Source: Arthrobacter sp. PvP023 (GTDB lineage: Bacteria; Actinomycetota; Actinomycetes; Actinomycetales; Micrococcaceae). From it: 64,000 nt of DNA. The DNA is taken from the NCBI RefSeq assembly GCF_017832975.1, contig NZ_JAFIBI010000001.1, forward strand, positions 1,116,001 through 1,180,000, in the 5' to 3' direction. Every line of letters starts with the position of its first letter. The first letter of the stretch is position 1. Made by a program: the position numbers and the translations under genes. Shown here piece by piece: positions 44,821-53,151 of the stretch. The notes beneath the pieces are model-generated. The model did no database searches and was not told the DNA's origin. It worked only from the letters and a program-made list of their open reading frames with translations.

Positions 44821-45600
44821 ATGACTGCAACCCACCGGCCTGTACCACCCCACCGGCCGGGACCGGTCGCCGTCGTGACCGGTGCAGGGTCCGGCATCGG
44901 CCGGGCGGTGGCACGGCTCATGCTGGCCGAAGGCTACCGCGTGGTGCTGGCCGGCCGCCGTGAGGTTCCGCTGCTGGAGTCCGCGGCGGGTCACCGCCAG
45001 GCGCTGGCGGTGACCTGCGATGTCACGGTGCCCGACGACGTCGAACGTCTTTTCGCTGCGGCCCTCCAGAAGTGGGGGCGGGTGGATGTCCTGTTCAACA
45101 ACGCGGGGGTGTTTGGCCCGGCAGCGTCGGTGGACGAGATCAGCGTGGCCGACTGGGATGCGGTGGTGGCGGTGAACCTCACCGGGTCCATGCTGTGTGC
45201 CGCCGCTGCAGTGCGGGCGATGAAAGCCCAGGAGCCGCAGGGCGGCCGGATCATCAACAACGGTTCCATTTCAGCCCATTCCCCGCGCCCCCGGACAGTT
45301 GCTTACACAGTGACCAAGCACGCCATGACCGGCCTGACCAAGAGCATCGAACTGGACGGCCGGGAATTCGGCATCACGTGCGGCCAGATCGACATCGGCA
45401 ACACGGCCACGGACATCATGGGCACCATCGGCGTGGACTCCGGTGCCCTGCAGGCCGACGGCAGCCGCCGGGTGGAGCCCACGTTCCCGGTGCAGGATGC
45501 CGCCCGTGCGGTGCTGCTGATGGCAGGCATGCCGCCTACGGCCAGCGTCGGCTCGGTGGTGATCACGGCAGCAGGAATGCCGTTCATCGGCCGCGGCTAA
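44821..45600 (+). CDS. short-chain dehydrogenase/reductase
   Basis: A 259-residue classical SDR. Cofactor motif [17 protein letters not shown] in [11 protein letters not shown], Ser in [10 protein letters not shown], and YTVTK (YxxxK) catalytic pair. NAD(P)-dependent oxidation or reduction of an alcohol/carbonyl. Last gene of the NCS1 permease/racemase-like operon, 42 nt after the latter; the substrate is probably a product of that pathway. AAGGAGCGACGA precedes the ATG. Confidence 0.92.
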   Translation: MTATHRPVPPHRPGPVAVVTGAGSGIGRAVARLMLAEGYRVVLAGRREVPLLESAAGHRQALAVTCDVTVPDDVERLFAAALQKWGRVDVLFNNAGVFGPAASVDEISVADWDAVVAVNLTGSMLCAAAAVRAMKAQEPQGGRIINNGSISAHSPRPRTVAYTVTKHAMTGLTKSIELDGREFGITCGQIDIGNTATDIMGTIGVDSGALQADGSRRVEPTFPVQDAARAVLLMAGMPPTASVGSVVITAAGMPFIGRG

Positions 45601-45610
45601 CCTCCTTCTT

Positions 45611-45675
45611 CGAGTTTTTGTCCACATATCGCGACTTGGGAGGCCTCTAAGTCCCCCGATATGGACAAAAACTCG
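45611..45675. repeat. extragenic palindrome, GAGTTTTTGTCC family, copy 3
   Basis: CGAGTTTTTGTCCACATATCG (arm starts 45611) faces a 19-bp right arm ending at 45675; a 2-nt indel makes the stem imperfect. Directly downstream of the SDR gene. Confidence 0.8.
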
Positions 45676-45738
45676 AGAGCCGGGATGTTGGCCTGTGGAT
45701 AACCTCTGCGGGCATGCGGAGGGGTGCCTCAATGGACC

Positions 45739-46752
45739 ATGAGCAGATTGTCTCCCCTTCCAGAAGAAGTCGGCCGGCGCCCCTTTGCTGTTGCGGAGGC
45801 CACCGCTGCCGGCGTCGGAACCAGCAGGTTGCTGGGCGCCGACCTGCACCGGCCAAGCCGCGGAATCCGTGTGCCCAAGGGCGGCCGGACTGACCTCGCG
45901 GCGCTCGTCCGATCCCACACCCGGTTGGACGCGGTTACCTTCTGCAGCCTTGTCAGCGCTGCTGAGATCCACGGCGTTCCGCTGCCGCCGTGGGCGGAAT
46001 TCCGGCCCGACGGCGGCGGCCCGGTGACCGCCGTCGTCGAACCTGTTCCCTGGGGTAAGAAAACCGGCCCGCATTTCCGCGAGCCCGGGCGCTTCCTGCA
46101 CCTTTCCCGCGGGGGCGGCGCAACGCTGCCCCGACGCAAGGGCGTGGCGGGACACCGGCTCAGGATCCGCGACGGCGATGTCGTCGAAATCGATGGGCTG
46201 AGACTGACGTCTGTTGCCCGGACGTGGGTGGATCTTGGCTCACTGCTGCCCACGGATGACCTGGTGGTGGCGGGCGACGCCATCGTCAGCGAACACGCCA
46301 GGTCGTTCGGTCCGCCAAAAGTTGCCATGGTGCCGCTGGCTGAGCTCCGGAAGTTCGTGGACAACGCCAACGGCATCCATGGTGTCCGCAAGGCCCGGCT
46401 TGCCCTGGACCTGCTGCGCGTCGGCGTCGATTCGCCGCCCGAAAGCAGACTTCGCCTGATGCTCCACGGCGCGGGCCTTCCGGAGTTCACCGCCAACTGC
46501 CGCGTGGACGATGCCCTGGGAAGGCCGGTCTGGACGGACCTGGGCAACGCGCGGTACCGGACCTGCGTCGAGTACGAGGGCCTGCATCATCTGGACCCGG
46601 AGCAGCAGGCCATGGACGCATACCGGGATCAGCGAGTTGCGGACGCGGGCTGGCGGCAGGTCAGGATCAACAGGATCGACATGGAGCGGGGTCCCGAGTG
46701 GGTGGTGTCGAGGGTGACGCACACACTCCGGAAACAGGGCTGGCGGCGCTAG
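45739..46752 (+). CDS. AbiEi-like/DUF559-type hypothetical protein
   Basis: A 337-residue protein of a type common in Micrococcales. The N-terminal part resembles AbiEi-like winged-helix antitoxin proteins (VTFCSLVSAAEIHGVPLP; RLTSVARTWVDLGS). The C-terminal part has a DUF559/PD-(D/E)XK-like nuclease core with VEYEGLHH followed by DAYRDQRVADAGWRQVRI. No toxin gene is adjacent. Function unproven. The start is uncertain: GTG 45724 is in frame but has a ribosome-binding site only 1-2 nt away, and ATG 45739 has one about 15 nt away. Flanked on both sides by related palindromic repeats. Confidence 0.72.
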   Translation: MSRLSPLPEEVGRRPFAVAEATAAGVGTSRLLGADLHRPSRGIRVPKGGRTDLAALVRSHTRLDAVTFCSLVSAAEIHGVPLPPWAEFRPDGGGPVTAVVEPVPWGKKTGPHFREPGRFLHLSRGGGATLPRRKGVAGHRLRIRDGDVVEIDGLRLTSVARTWVDLGSLLPTDDLVVAGDAIVSEHARSFGPPKVAMVPLAELRKFVDNANGIHGVRKARLALDLLRVGVDSPPESRLRLMLHGAGLPEFTANCRVDDALGRPVWTDLGNARYRTCVEYEGLHHLDPEQQAMDAYRDQRVADAGWRQVRINRIDMERGPEWVVSRVTHTLRKQGWRR

Positions 46753-46753
46753 G

Positions 46754-46816
46754 GAGTTTTTGTCCAGATGACGTGACTTCAGACGCTTTCGAGTCCCTCG
46801 ATGTGGACAAAAACTC
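46754..46816. repeat. extragenic palindrome, GAGTTTTTGTCC family, copy 4
   Basis: Left arm GAGTTTTTGTCCAGATGACG from 46754; right arm ends ACAAAAACTC at 46816. Arms match over 12 bp and then diverge. Right half is shared with copy 5. Confidence 0.8.
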
Positions 46817-46858
46817 GAAGACGGGGACGCAGCCAGGCTTTCGCGACCTGTTGATAGT

Positions 46859-46873
46859 TTCCACTCTGTGGAA
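46859..46873. promoter_or_regulatory. operator-like dyad upstream of dctA
   Basis: TTCCA-CTCTG-TGGAA, perfect dyad extended to 8-bp arms (AGTTTCCA / TGGAAACT, 46856-46876). A weaker TTCC-N6-GGAA follows at 46881-46894. Lies 94 bp before dctA. Confidence 0.6.
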
Positions 46874-46966
46874 ACTGAATTTCCTCTTGCGGAATAATGT
46901 GAGCGGGGTTACTTTGGAAACAGACCCCGATCTCCGGGGCTGTTCCCGATTGATAGGTACAGATCA

Positions 46967-48475
46967 ATGAAGATCCCAGACTCTGCGGCGCTGAAGGCGA
47001 GTTCGGCGCCGTCGAAGAAGAAGCCCCTGTATAGGTCGCTCTTCTTCCAAATTCTGATCGCCGTCGTGGCAGGTGTTCTTATCGGACATTTCTGGCCGGA
47101 CCTCGGCTCGCAGCTGAGGCCTCTCGGTGATGGATTCATCCAGCTCATCAAGATGATCATCGCGCCGCTGATTTTCTTGGTGATTGTCACCGGAATCTCG
47201 GCCGTAGGCGACGTCAAGGCGGTCGGAAGGGTAGGAGTCAAGGCCCTTCTCTACTTCACTGCCGCCACGCTCTTCGCGCTGGTCTTCGGCCTGGTCGTGG
47301 GCAACATCGTCCAGCCCGGAGCCGGGCTGAACATCGACCCCAGCACGCTCTCCCAGGAAGCGCTGAACGCGAAAACCGGCACCACGCCGCCGAAAGACGC
47401 GGCCCACTTCATCCTGGACATCATTCCCACCAGCGTGATCGGTGCCTTCGCGAGCAACAGCCTCCTGCAGGTCCTGTTCTTCTCGGTGTTCTTCGGCGCG
47501 GCCATCGTGGTCATCGGACGCGAGCGCTGCATGCCGGTCATCAGCCTCATGGAGACTGTCCTGGAGCTCATCTTCAAGATCATGTCCTGGATCATGAAGG
47601 TGGCGCCGATCGGCGCCTTCGGTGCGATGGCATTCATCATCGGCCAGTACGGCCTCGGTACCCTCGGCACCTACGCCAAGCTGATCGCCGCCTGCTACGG
47701 TGCAGCCATCGTCTTCATCGCGCTGCTGTTCCTTGTGGCCTGGGGATTTGCCCGGGTTCCGCTCTGGCATTTCCTGAAGTACACCCGCGAAGAGTTCCTG
47801 CTGGCCCTCGGCACTGCCTCCACCGAGGCTGTCATGCCGCGCATCATGACCAAGCTGACCAATGCCGGCTGCTCACGGGCCACCACCGGCCTGGTGGTTC
47901 CCACCGGCTACTCGTTCAACCTCGACGGCGCCGCGATCTACCTTTCGATCTCGCTGCTCTTCCTGGCCCAGGCCTTCGGCCACAACCTGGACCTTGGCCA
48001 GCAGTTGGCCGCCCTCGGTGTCCTGCTCCTGACCTCCAAGGGCATGGCCGGAGTGCCCGGGTCCTCGTTCCTCGCGCTGTCCGCCACCGCGGCCGCGCTC
48101 GGCATATTCCCGGTTGCCGGCGTGGCCCTGCTCCTCGGCGCCGACCGCCTCATGGACTCCATGCGGGTTGTGGTCAACCTGCTGGGGAACTGCGTAGCCA
48201 CCTTCGTGGTCTCCAAATGGGAGGGCCAGTTCGACCGCAGCGTCATGGTCCGTGCATTCCGCGGCGAAATCACCAACCACGACTCGGCCATCATGCTCGG
48301 CGTCGAGGATGACTTCGAGGACCAGGAGCTCGAGCGGATCAGCGGCGGAGGGGCGCCGTCGCCCAAGTTCCGCGGCGGACCCAACCCCGAGGACATCCCC
48401 GGCTTCCAGATGAGCCGGCCCGGCGCCCACGGAGGTCCGCCGGAGCGCAGCTCAGCCGCCATCAACCACGAATAG
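46967..48475 (+). CDS. dctA: DctA-type C4-dicarboxylate:cation symporter
   Basis: A 502-residue DAACS-family carrier with about 8 TM helices and two re-entrant hairpins: LYRSLFFQILIAVVAGVLIG, then PLIFLVIVTGIS, ALGTASTEAVMPRIM (HP1 serine-rich tip), GLVVPTGYSFNLDGAAIYLS (NLDG motif) and SKGMAGVPGSSF (HP2). Imports succinate, fumarate or malate. The C-terminus is a 50-residue hydrophilic tail. It carries the same operator type as the NCS1 permease, tying malate uptake to the same control. The ribosome-binding site is weak. Confidence 0.93.
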   Translation: MKIPDSAALKASSAPSKKKPLYRSLFFQILIAVVAGVLIGHFWPDLGSQLRPLGDGFIQLIKMIIAPLIFLVIVTGISAVGDVKAVGRVGVKALLYFTAATLFALVFGLVVGNIVQPGAGLNIDPSTLSQEALNAKTGTTPPKDAAHFILDIIPTSVIGAFASNSLLQVLFFSVFFGAAIVVIGRERCMPVISLMETVLELIFKIMSWIMKVAPIGAFGAMAFIIGQYGLGTLGTYAKLIAACYGAAIVFIALLFLVAWGFARVPLWHFLKYTREEFLLALGTASTEAVMPRIMTKLTNAGCSRATTGLVVPTGYSFNLDGAAIYLSISLLFLAQAFGHNLDLGQQLAALGVLLLTSKGMAGVPGSSFLALSATAAALGIFPVAGVALLLGADRLMDSMRVVVNLLGNCVATFVVSKWEGQFDRSVMVRAFRGEITNHDSAIMLGVEDDFEDQELERISGGGAPSPKFRGGPNPEDIPGFQMSRPGAHGGPPERSSAAINHE

Positions 48476-48516
48476 GGCCCGGCCGTACAACCGGAAACCC
48501 GCAGAACCGCACTATA

Positions 48517-48552
48517 CGCAGCCCCGTCCCGGAACACCGGGGCGGGGCTGCG
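48517..48552 (+). terminator. GC-rich hairpin after dctA
   Basis: 16-bp near-perfect stem (48517-48532 with 48537-48552) and AACA loop, 41 bp after the dctA stop. The T-run is poor (TGTTG). Confidence 0.65.
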
Positions 48553-48608
48553 TGTTGCGGCCGCGGAGCGTCCGGCCAACGCCGGCTGAAGCACCCCGCC
48601 CGCCGGCC

Positions 48609-48671
48609 GAGTTTTTGTCCAGATAATCGGCCCAAAAGAGCCAGTAAGTCCCTCGATGTGGACAAAAACTC
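48609..48671. repeat. extragenic palindrome, GAGTTTTTGTCC family, copy 5
   Basis: Left arm GAGTTTTTGTCCAGATAATCGG from 48609 (20+ nt, core 12 bp paired); right arm ATGTGGACAAAAACTC ends at 48671. Spacer end (AAGTCCCTCG) matches copy 4. Confidence 0.8.
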
Positions 48672-48723
48672 CATGGGTGGGCTGCAACTCCAAATGCCGA
48701 GCTCCCGCTGATGGTCACCTGGG

Positions 48724-49110
48724 CTACAGCGGGAGCAGTTCCGAGAGATCCGCCCGCAGCCCGGATGCCGCCACTTTCCCGGATGCCACGGCGTCGGCCC
48801 AGCCCACCCGGCCGGTGACCATTGCCAGCCAGGTGGCGGCGTCGCATTCGATGACGTTCGGGGGAGTGCCGCGCGTGTGCCGCGGGCCCTCCACGCACTG
48901 CGTCACGCCGAACGGCGGAACGCGCACCTCCACGGAGTTGCCCGGCGCCCTCGCCGTGACCTCCTCCAGCGTGTAGCGCACCGCCGTCGCGGTCACGGCA
49001 CGCGGAACGCCCGACGCCGGAACGCCCGACGCCGGTCCGGCGGCTTCCAGCCACGCGGCCAGGGCGGCGCGGCCTTCTTCGATATCAATGCGTCGACGTG
49101 AAACAGCCAT
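48724..49110 (-). CDS. sterol-carrier (SCP2)-like family protein
   Basis: A 128-residue protein resembling actinobacterial SCP2/sterol-carrier-like proteins: RIDIEEGRAALAAWL near the N-terminus, RYTLEEVTARAPGNSVEVRV, then CDAATWLAMVTGRVGWADAVASGKV (the SCP2-type helix) and SGLRADLSELLPL. Binds hydrophobic ligands in the fold family; ligand unknown. Contains a PASGVPASGVP duplication from a short tandem DNA repeat. Start MAVSRRR at 49110 is 1 nt before the end of the asparaginase gene, so coupled. Confidence 0.72.
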   Translation of the reverse strand: MAVSRRRIDIEEGRAALAAWLEAAGPASGVPASGVPRAVTATAVRYTLEEVTARAPGNSVEVRVPPFGVTQCVEGPRHTRGTPPNVIECDAATWLAMVTGRVGWADAVASGKVAASGLRADLSELLPL

Positions 49111-49111
49111 G

Positions 49112-50128
49112 TCAGTCCAGGAGCGCCGAGACGGCATGGCCGAGCCGGATCTTGCCCACAGGCCGTCCGCCGCCGAGCACGGGTTCCACTACTTTTTCCA
49201 GCACGCTGGAGACGCCCGGGATGTCCACCGCGCCGGAGGCGGCCAGCAGGGTCAGGCCCACCAGAGTGGTGGCCCGCAGGTTTCCGTCCAGCACCTTGAT
49301 GGCCACGGAAACCCCCGTGGTGGTGGCCATGGCAAGCACGCCTTCCGCACCGATCTTGGCGATGATCTCCAGTTCGTCCATCACGATCGTGTTGGGCTCG
49401 CCCTTGCCCTGGACTGCCCATGGGTAGTCGAGCATGGAGGTCGCGATGGTGGCGGCGCGCGCATTGGAATTCTTGTCCCCGGGGGCCTTGGCCAGCCGCG
49501 AGTAGGCCCGGGCCAGCCCGGTCAGCGAGATGGCCGCCACGGGCGCGCCGCAGCCGTCGATTCCCAGGTGTGCGATCCGCTCGCCGGAATACTCCTCTAT
49601 CGCGGAGCGGACCCGCTGCTGCAGCGGATGGTTGGGCTCAAGGTAGCTGTGGGTGTCCCAGCCGTTTTCCGTGCAGGCCCACAGGAACGCGGCGTGCTTC
49701 CCCGAGCAGTTGAACGCGAGCTTGGACCTGCCCTGTTCGGACCGGATCAGCCAGTGGCGGGCGTTCTCGTCCTGCGGCCAGGCGGCGGGGCACTGCAGCT
49801 GCTCTTCCTTGACTCCCGCGGCCTTCAGCATCCCCTCCACCACGTCCATATGGTCCAGGGAACCGGTGTGGCTGGCGCAGGCCAGGGCGACCTGTGCGCC
49901 GCGCAGGGGAACCCCGGACTGCATGGCCGCCAGGGCCTGCAGCGGCTTCAGCGCCGAGCGGGCGTAGATGGGGGTGGTGATGTCGCCGAGCTGCGTGACC
50001 ACCGTTCCGTCGGCGGCAAGGACCACGGCTGAGCCGATGTGCCGGGATTCGACGAAACCGCTTCGTTCCACGACTGCCAGTTCGACGGCGGACTCCACTG
50101 TGAATGTGGCATGCGGATTTTCTGGCAT
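49112..50128 (-). CDS. L-asparaginase II family protein
   Basis: A 338-residue asparaginase of the thermolabile, Rhizobium-type (class 3) family: VESRHIGSAVVLAADG, YARSALKPLQALA (catalytic Ser-x-x-Lys), LACASHTGS, KLAFNCSGKHAAFLWAC and GIDGCGAPVAAISL. Hydrolyses L-asparagine to aspartate and ammonia. Unrelated in fold to E. coli AnsA/AnsB. No signal peptide. Upstream of, and coupled to, the SCP2-like gene. Confidence 0.9.
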   Translation of the reverse strand: MPENPHATFTVESAVELAVVERSGFVESRHIGSAVVLAADGTVVTQLGDITTPIYARSALKPLQALAAMQSGVPLRGAQVALACASHTGSLDHMDVVEGMLKAAGVKEEQLQCPAAWPQDENARHWLIRSEQGRSKLAFNCSGKHAAFLWACTENGWDTHSYLEPNHPLQQRVRSAIEEYSGERIAHLGIDGCGAPVAAISLTGLARAYSRLAKAPGDKNSNARAATIATSMLDYPWAVQGKGEPNTIVMDELEIIAKIGAEGVLAMATTTGVSVAIKVLDGNLRATTLVGLTLLAASGAVDIPGVSSVLEKVVEPVLGGGRPVGKIRLGHAVSALLD

Positions 50129-50164
50129 GGCTAAAGTCTATGGTGCCGTTGCCTGAAATCCGGG

Positions 50165-51742
50165 CTATTGCACGGTCACCATGACCGACTGCCAGCCGGA
50201 GGCGCCGTCGGGCACGGGATCGGCGCGCTTGTCCGTCTGGACCTCGCCGGTACCGTCCGTGGCGCGGGCCTTGATGTAGTGCGGCCCGGGGGTGGCGTCC
50301 CATTCGAAGGACCACTGGCGCCACGTCACGACGGATGCTTCGGTGGACAGCACGGCCTCTGTCCAGGGCCCGTTGTCGATCTGCACCTCCACCTTGGTGA
50401 TGCCGCGTGTCTGCGCCCAGGCGGTGCCGCCGATGGCCACCTTGCCGGCCGGGACTTGCGCGAAGGACTTGGGCACCTCAACCCGGGCCATGGTCTTGAT
50501 GGGGCCGCGCTCGGACCAGCCGCGGTCCGTCCAGTAGGCCTTGCTGTCAGCGAAGCGGGTCACTTCGAGGTCAACCACCCATTTGGTGGCGGAGACGAAT
50601 CCGTACAGGCCCGGGACCACCATGCGGACGGGGTAGCCGTGTTCCAGCGGCAGGGGCTCGCCGTTCATGCCGATCGCCAGCATGGCGTCCCGGTCATCCT
50701 GCAGCACCTCGAGCGGAGTCGAGGCGCTGAAGCCGTCCTCGGAGGTGGACAGCACCATGTCCGCGCCATCCTTGGGGCGGGCCATCTTGAGGACCTCGCG
50801 GATGGGCAGACCCAGCCATTTGGCGTTGCCGGCGAGGTTGCCGCCCACGGGATTCGACACGCAGGTGAGGGTCACGTGGGACTCGATCAGCTCGGCGTCG
50901 AGCAGGTCCTGGAACGTCAGGGTGACTTCCTGTTCCACGAGGCCGTGGATGCGAAGCTCCCACTCCTCGGCATTGATTTCCGGGACGCTCAGGGCGGTGT
51001 CGATCCGGTAAAACTCGTTGTTGGGGGTAATCCACGGTGTGACCCCCGGTGCGGCGGACTGGACACCCGCCGGGACAGCGGGGGCTGCCTTGGCCGGCGC
51101 CGGCAGCTGGAGGGATTCGCGGGCCTGGGCAATATTGCTCCGTGCCGCGCTGAGCAGCCGGCCGCCGGTGGCCGCGACGGCAGCCGCCACGGCAGTGATC
51201 CCGCTGGCGGCGAAGAAGGCGCGGCGGGTGGTGGCCGGGCGTTCGGTGTCCTTGGCGGCAACATCCGCGGCGACGCCGGGCCATGTACGCATCCGCCACA
51301 GCCGCGTGATCAGCAGCCGCAGCACCACCAGCCCGGCGGCGGTGCCGATCAGCGACGGTATGGCGTCCAGCGGTTCCACGCTGGCCCGGGTCACAACGCT
51401 GGCCACGATCACCGCGCCCATCAGGAGGACGCCGGCAACGCCCAGCGCCCACTTCCGGTAGGCCACGACTCCCAGGACGCAGGCGAGCAGGAAGATGGTC
51501 AGCCCCATGCCCGCGAAGAGTGCCGCCTTGTCATTGGTGCCGAACGTGGCGATGGCGAAATCCTTAAGCCACGGCGGCGTGAAGTCGATAAAGGTTGAGC
51601 CGAGGGCAATGAGCGGCGTTGCCCGCGCCGTAAAGAAGGCGCCGATCAGCTCCGCAACGGAAAGTACGACGGCGGCCGCGGCCACGCCTGCCAGCGCTGC
51701 CAGCGCAGTGGGGCCCTTGAGCCAGTTCGTCAGCTTCTTCAT
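50165..51742 (-). CDS. membrane-anchored sulfite-oxidase-like molybdopterin oxidoreductase
   Basis: A 525-residue protein. About four N-terminal TM helices (ALAALAGVAAAAVVLSVAEL and others), then a Tat-like segment (TRRAFFAASG), a sulfite-oxidase Moco domain with the Mo-ligand Cys in VTLTCVSNPVGGNLAGNAKW, and a C-terminal Mo-co dimerisation domain (IGGTAWAQTRGITKVEVQID). Oxidises sulfite or a related S/N-oxide substrate at the outer face of the membrane (inference). The MobA-like and XdhC proteins belong to other Moco branches. Confidence 0.88.
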   Translation of the reverse strand: MKKLTNWLKGPTALAALAGVAAAAVVLSVAELIGAFFTARATPLIALGSTFIDFTPPWLKDFAIATFGTNDKAALFAGMGLTIFLLACVLGVVAYRKWALGVAGVLLMGAVIVASVVTRASVEPLDAIPSLIGTAAGLVVLRLLITRLWRMRTWPGVAADVAAKDTERPATTRRAFFAASGITAVAAAVAATGGRLLSAARSNIAQARESLQLPAPAKAAPAVPAGVQSAAPGVTPWITPNNEFYRIDTALSVPEINAEEWELRIHGLVEQEVTLTFQDLLDAELIESHVTLTCVSNPVGGNLAGNAKWLGLPIREVLKMARPKDGADMVLSTSEDGFSASTPLEVLQDDRDAMLAIGMNGEPLPLEHGYPVRMVVPGLYGFVSATKWVVDLEVTRFADSKAYWTDRGWSERGPIKTMARVEVPKSFAQVPAGKVAIGGTAWAQTRGITKVEVQIDNGPWTEAVLSTEASVVTWRQWSFEWDATPGPHYIKARATDGTGEVQTDKRADPVPDGASGWQSVMVTVQ

Positions 51743-51833
51743 GCCGGGGGTTCGTAGCTGCGGGCGTTAAGGATTGACGGGGGCAGGTCACGGCTTAGGA
51801 GCGGACCGGGTGCACAAAGTACCCTTGGAGACT

Positions 51834-53150
51834 GTGAAGGTACTCGTCATTGGCCCTGGTGGCCGCGAACACGCCATTGTCCGCTCCCTGCTTGCAGACC
51901 CCAACGTTTCCGAAGTCCACGCGGCTCCGGGCAACGCGGGCATCGGCAAGCTGGTCCCCACCTACGCCATTGACGGCAATGATCCGGACGCCGTTGCTGC
52001 CCTGGCCACCAAGCTGGGTGTGGACCTCGTGGTGGTTGGTCCCGAGGCGCCCCTGGCCGCCGGAGTTTCCGACGCCGTCCGCGCAGCCGGCATCCCCGTC
52101 TTCGGGCCCAGCAAGGCGGCCGCCCAGCTGGAGGCATCCAAGGCGTTCGCCAAGCAGGTCATGGCCGAGGCCGGCGTCCCCACCGCCATGGCGCGCGTTG
52201 CGAGCACCGCCGAGGAAGCCGCCGACGCGCTGGACACCTTTGGCGCCCCCTACGTGGTCAAGGACGACGGGCTGGCCGCCGGCAAGGGCGTCGTTGTCAC
52301 CAACAACCGCGACGAAGCCCTGGCCCACGCCCAGAGCTGCTTCGACGCGGGCGGCTCCGTGGTGATCGAAGAGTTCCTGGACGGTCCCGAAGTTTCCGTG
52401 TTCGTCCTCTGCGACGGCCGGAACACGGTGGCACTCTCCCCGGCGCAGGACTTCAAGCGCATCTTCGACAACGACGAGGGCCCCAACACCGGCGGCATGG
52501 GCGCCTACACCCCGCTGGAGTGGGCTCCGGAAGGCCTGGTCCAGGAAGTCATCGACCGCGTGGCGCAGCCCACGGTCAACGAGATGGCGCACCGCGGCAC
52601 CCCGTTCGTTGGTGTGCTGTTCGTGGGCCTGGCCCTGACCTCGCGCGGCACCCGCGTCATCGAATTCAACGTCCGCTTCGGCGATCCGGAAACCCAGGCC
52701 GTCCTGGCCCGGCTCAAGACGCCGCTCGGTGCGCTGCTGCTGGCAGCTGCCAAGGGCGAACTGGACAAGGCGGAAGAGCTGCGCTGGTCCAAGGACACCG
52801 CCGTCGCCGTCGTCGTCGCCTCGGAAAACTACCCGGACACCCCGCGAACGGGCGACCGCATCCGCGGGCTCAAGAAGGTAGACGAGCTGGAAGGCGTCCA
52901 CGTGATCCACGCCGGCACCAAGCTGGACGAGGAAGGCAAAGTGGTCTCCGCCGGGGGCCGCGTGCTCGCCGTGGTGGCGCTGGGAACGGACCTCGTGGAG
53001 GCCCGCGAACGGGCGTACGACGGCGTGGAGCTGGTTCAGCTCGAAGGCGGGCAGTTCCGCACCGACATCGGGCGCAAGGCGGCCCGTGGCGAGATCAAGG
53101 TCTCGTCCGGCGCAACAGGGTCGCTGCCCGTAACGAAGGCGAAGGCATAG
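51834..53150 (+). CDS. purD: phosphoribosylamine-glycine ligase
   Basis: A 438-residue ATP-grasp GAR synthetase, second step of purine synthesis. VKVLVIGPGGREHAIV at the N-terminus, YVVKDDGLAAGKGVVV in the ATP-grasp, GPNTGGMGAYTP, and EFNVRFGDPETQAVL (metal-binding Glu and Asn). GTG start at 51834 is supported by TTGGAG 5 nt upstream and by homology. Adjacent to purC with a 1-nt gap. De novo purine synthesis stands beside the catabolic island but is separate. Confidence 0.96.
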   Translation: MKVLVIGPGGREHAIVRSLLADPNVSEVHAAPGNAGIGKLVPTYAIDGNDPDAVAALATKLGVDLVVVGPEAPLAAGVSDAVRAAGIPVFGPSKAAAQLEASKAFAKQVMAEAGVPTAMARVASTAEEAADALDTFGAPYVVKDDGLAAGKGVVVTNNRDEALAHAQSCFDAGGSVVIEEFLDGPEVSVFVLCDGRNTVALSPAQDFKRIFDNDEGPNTGGMGAYTPLEWAPEGLVQEVIDRVAQPTVNEMAHRGTPFVGVLFVGLALTSRGTRVIEFNVRFGDPETQAVLARLKTPLGALLLAAAKGELDKAEELRWSKDTAVAVVVASENYPDTPRTGDRIRGLKKVDELEGVHVIHAGTKLDEEGKVVSAGGRVLAVVALGTDLVEARERAYDGVELVQLEGGQFRTDIGRKAARGEIKVSSGATGSLPVTKAKA

Positions 53151-53151
53151 C

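Noticed and set aside
42361..45600. Classical allantoin racemase operon
   Set aside because: The first catalytic Cys is Gly and no allantoinase is nearby, so a firm allantoin-racemase call is not justified.
45724..46752. Toxin-antitoxin locus
   Set aside because: AbiEi-like N-terminus only; no AbiEii-type nucleotidyltransferase toxin adjacent.
23329..48671. Genomic island or prophage boundaries
   Set aside because: No integrase, att duplication or composition change. tRNA-Pro at 56296 is intact with no 3' repeat found.
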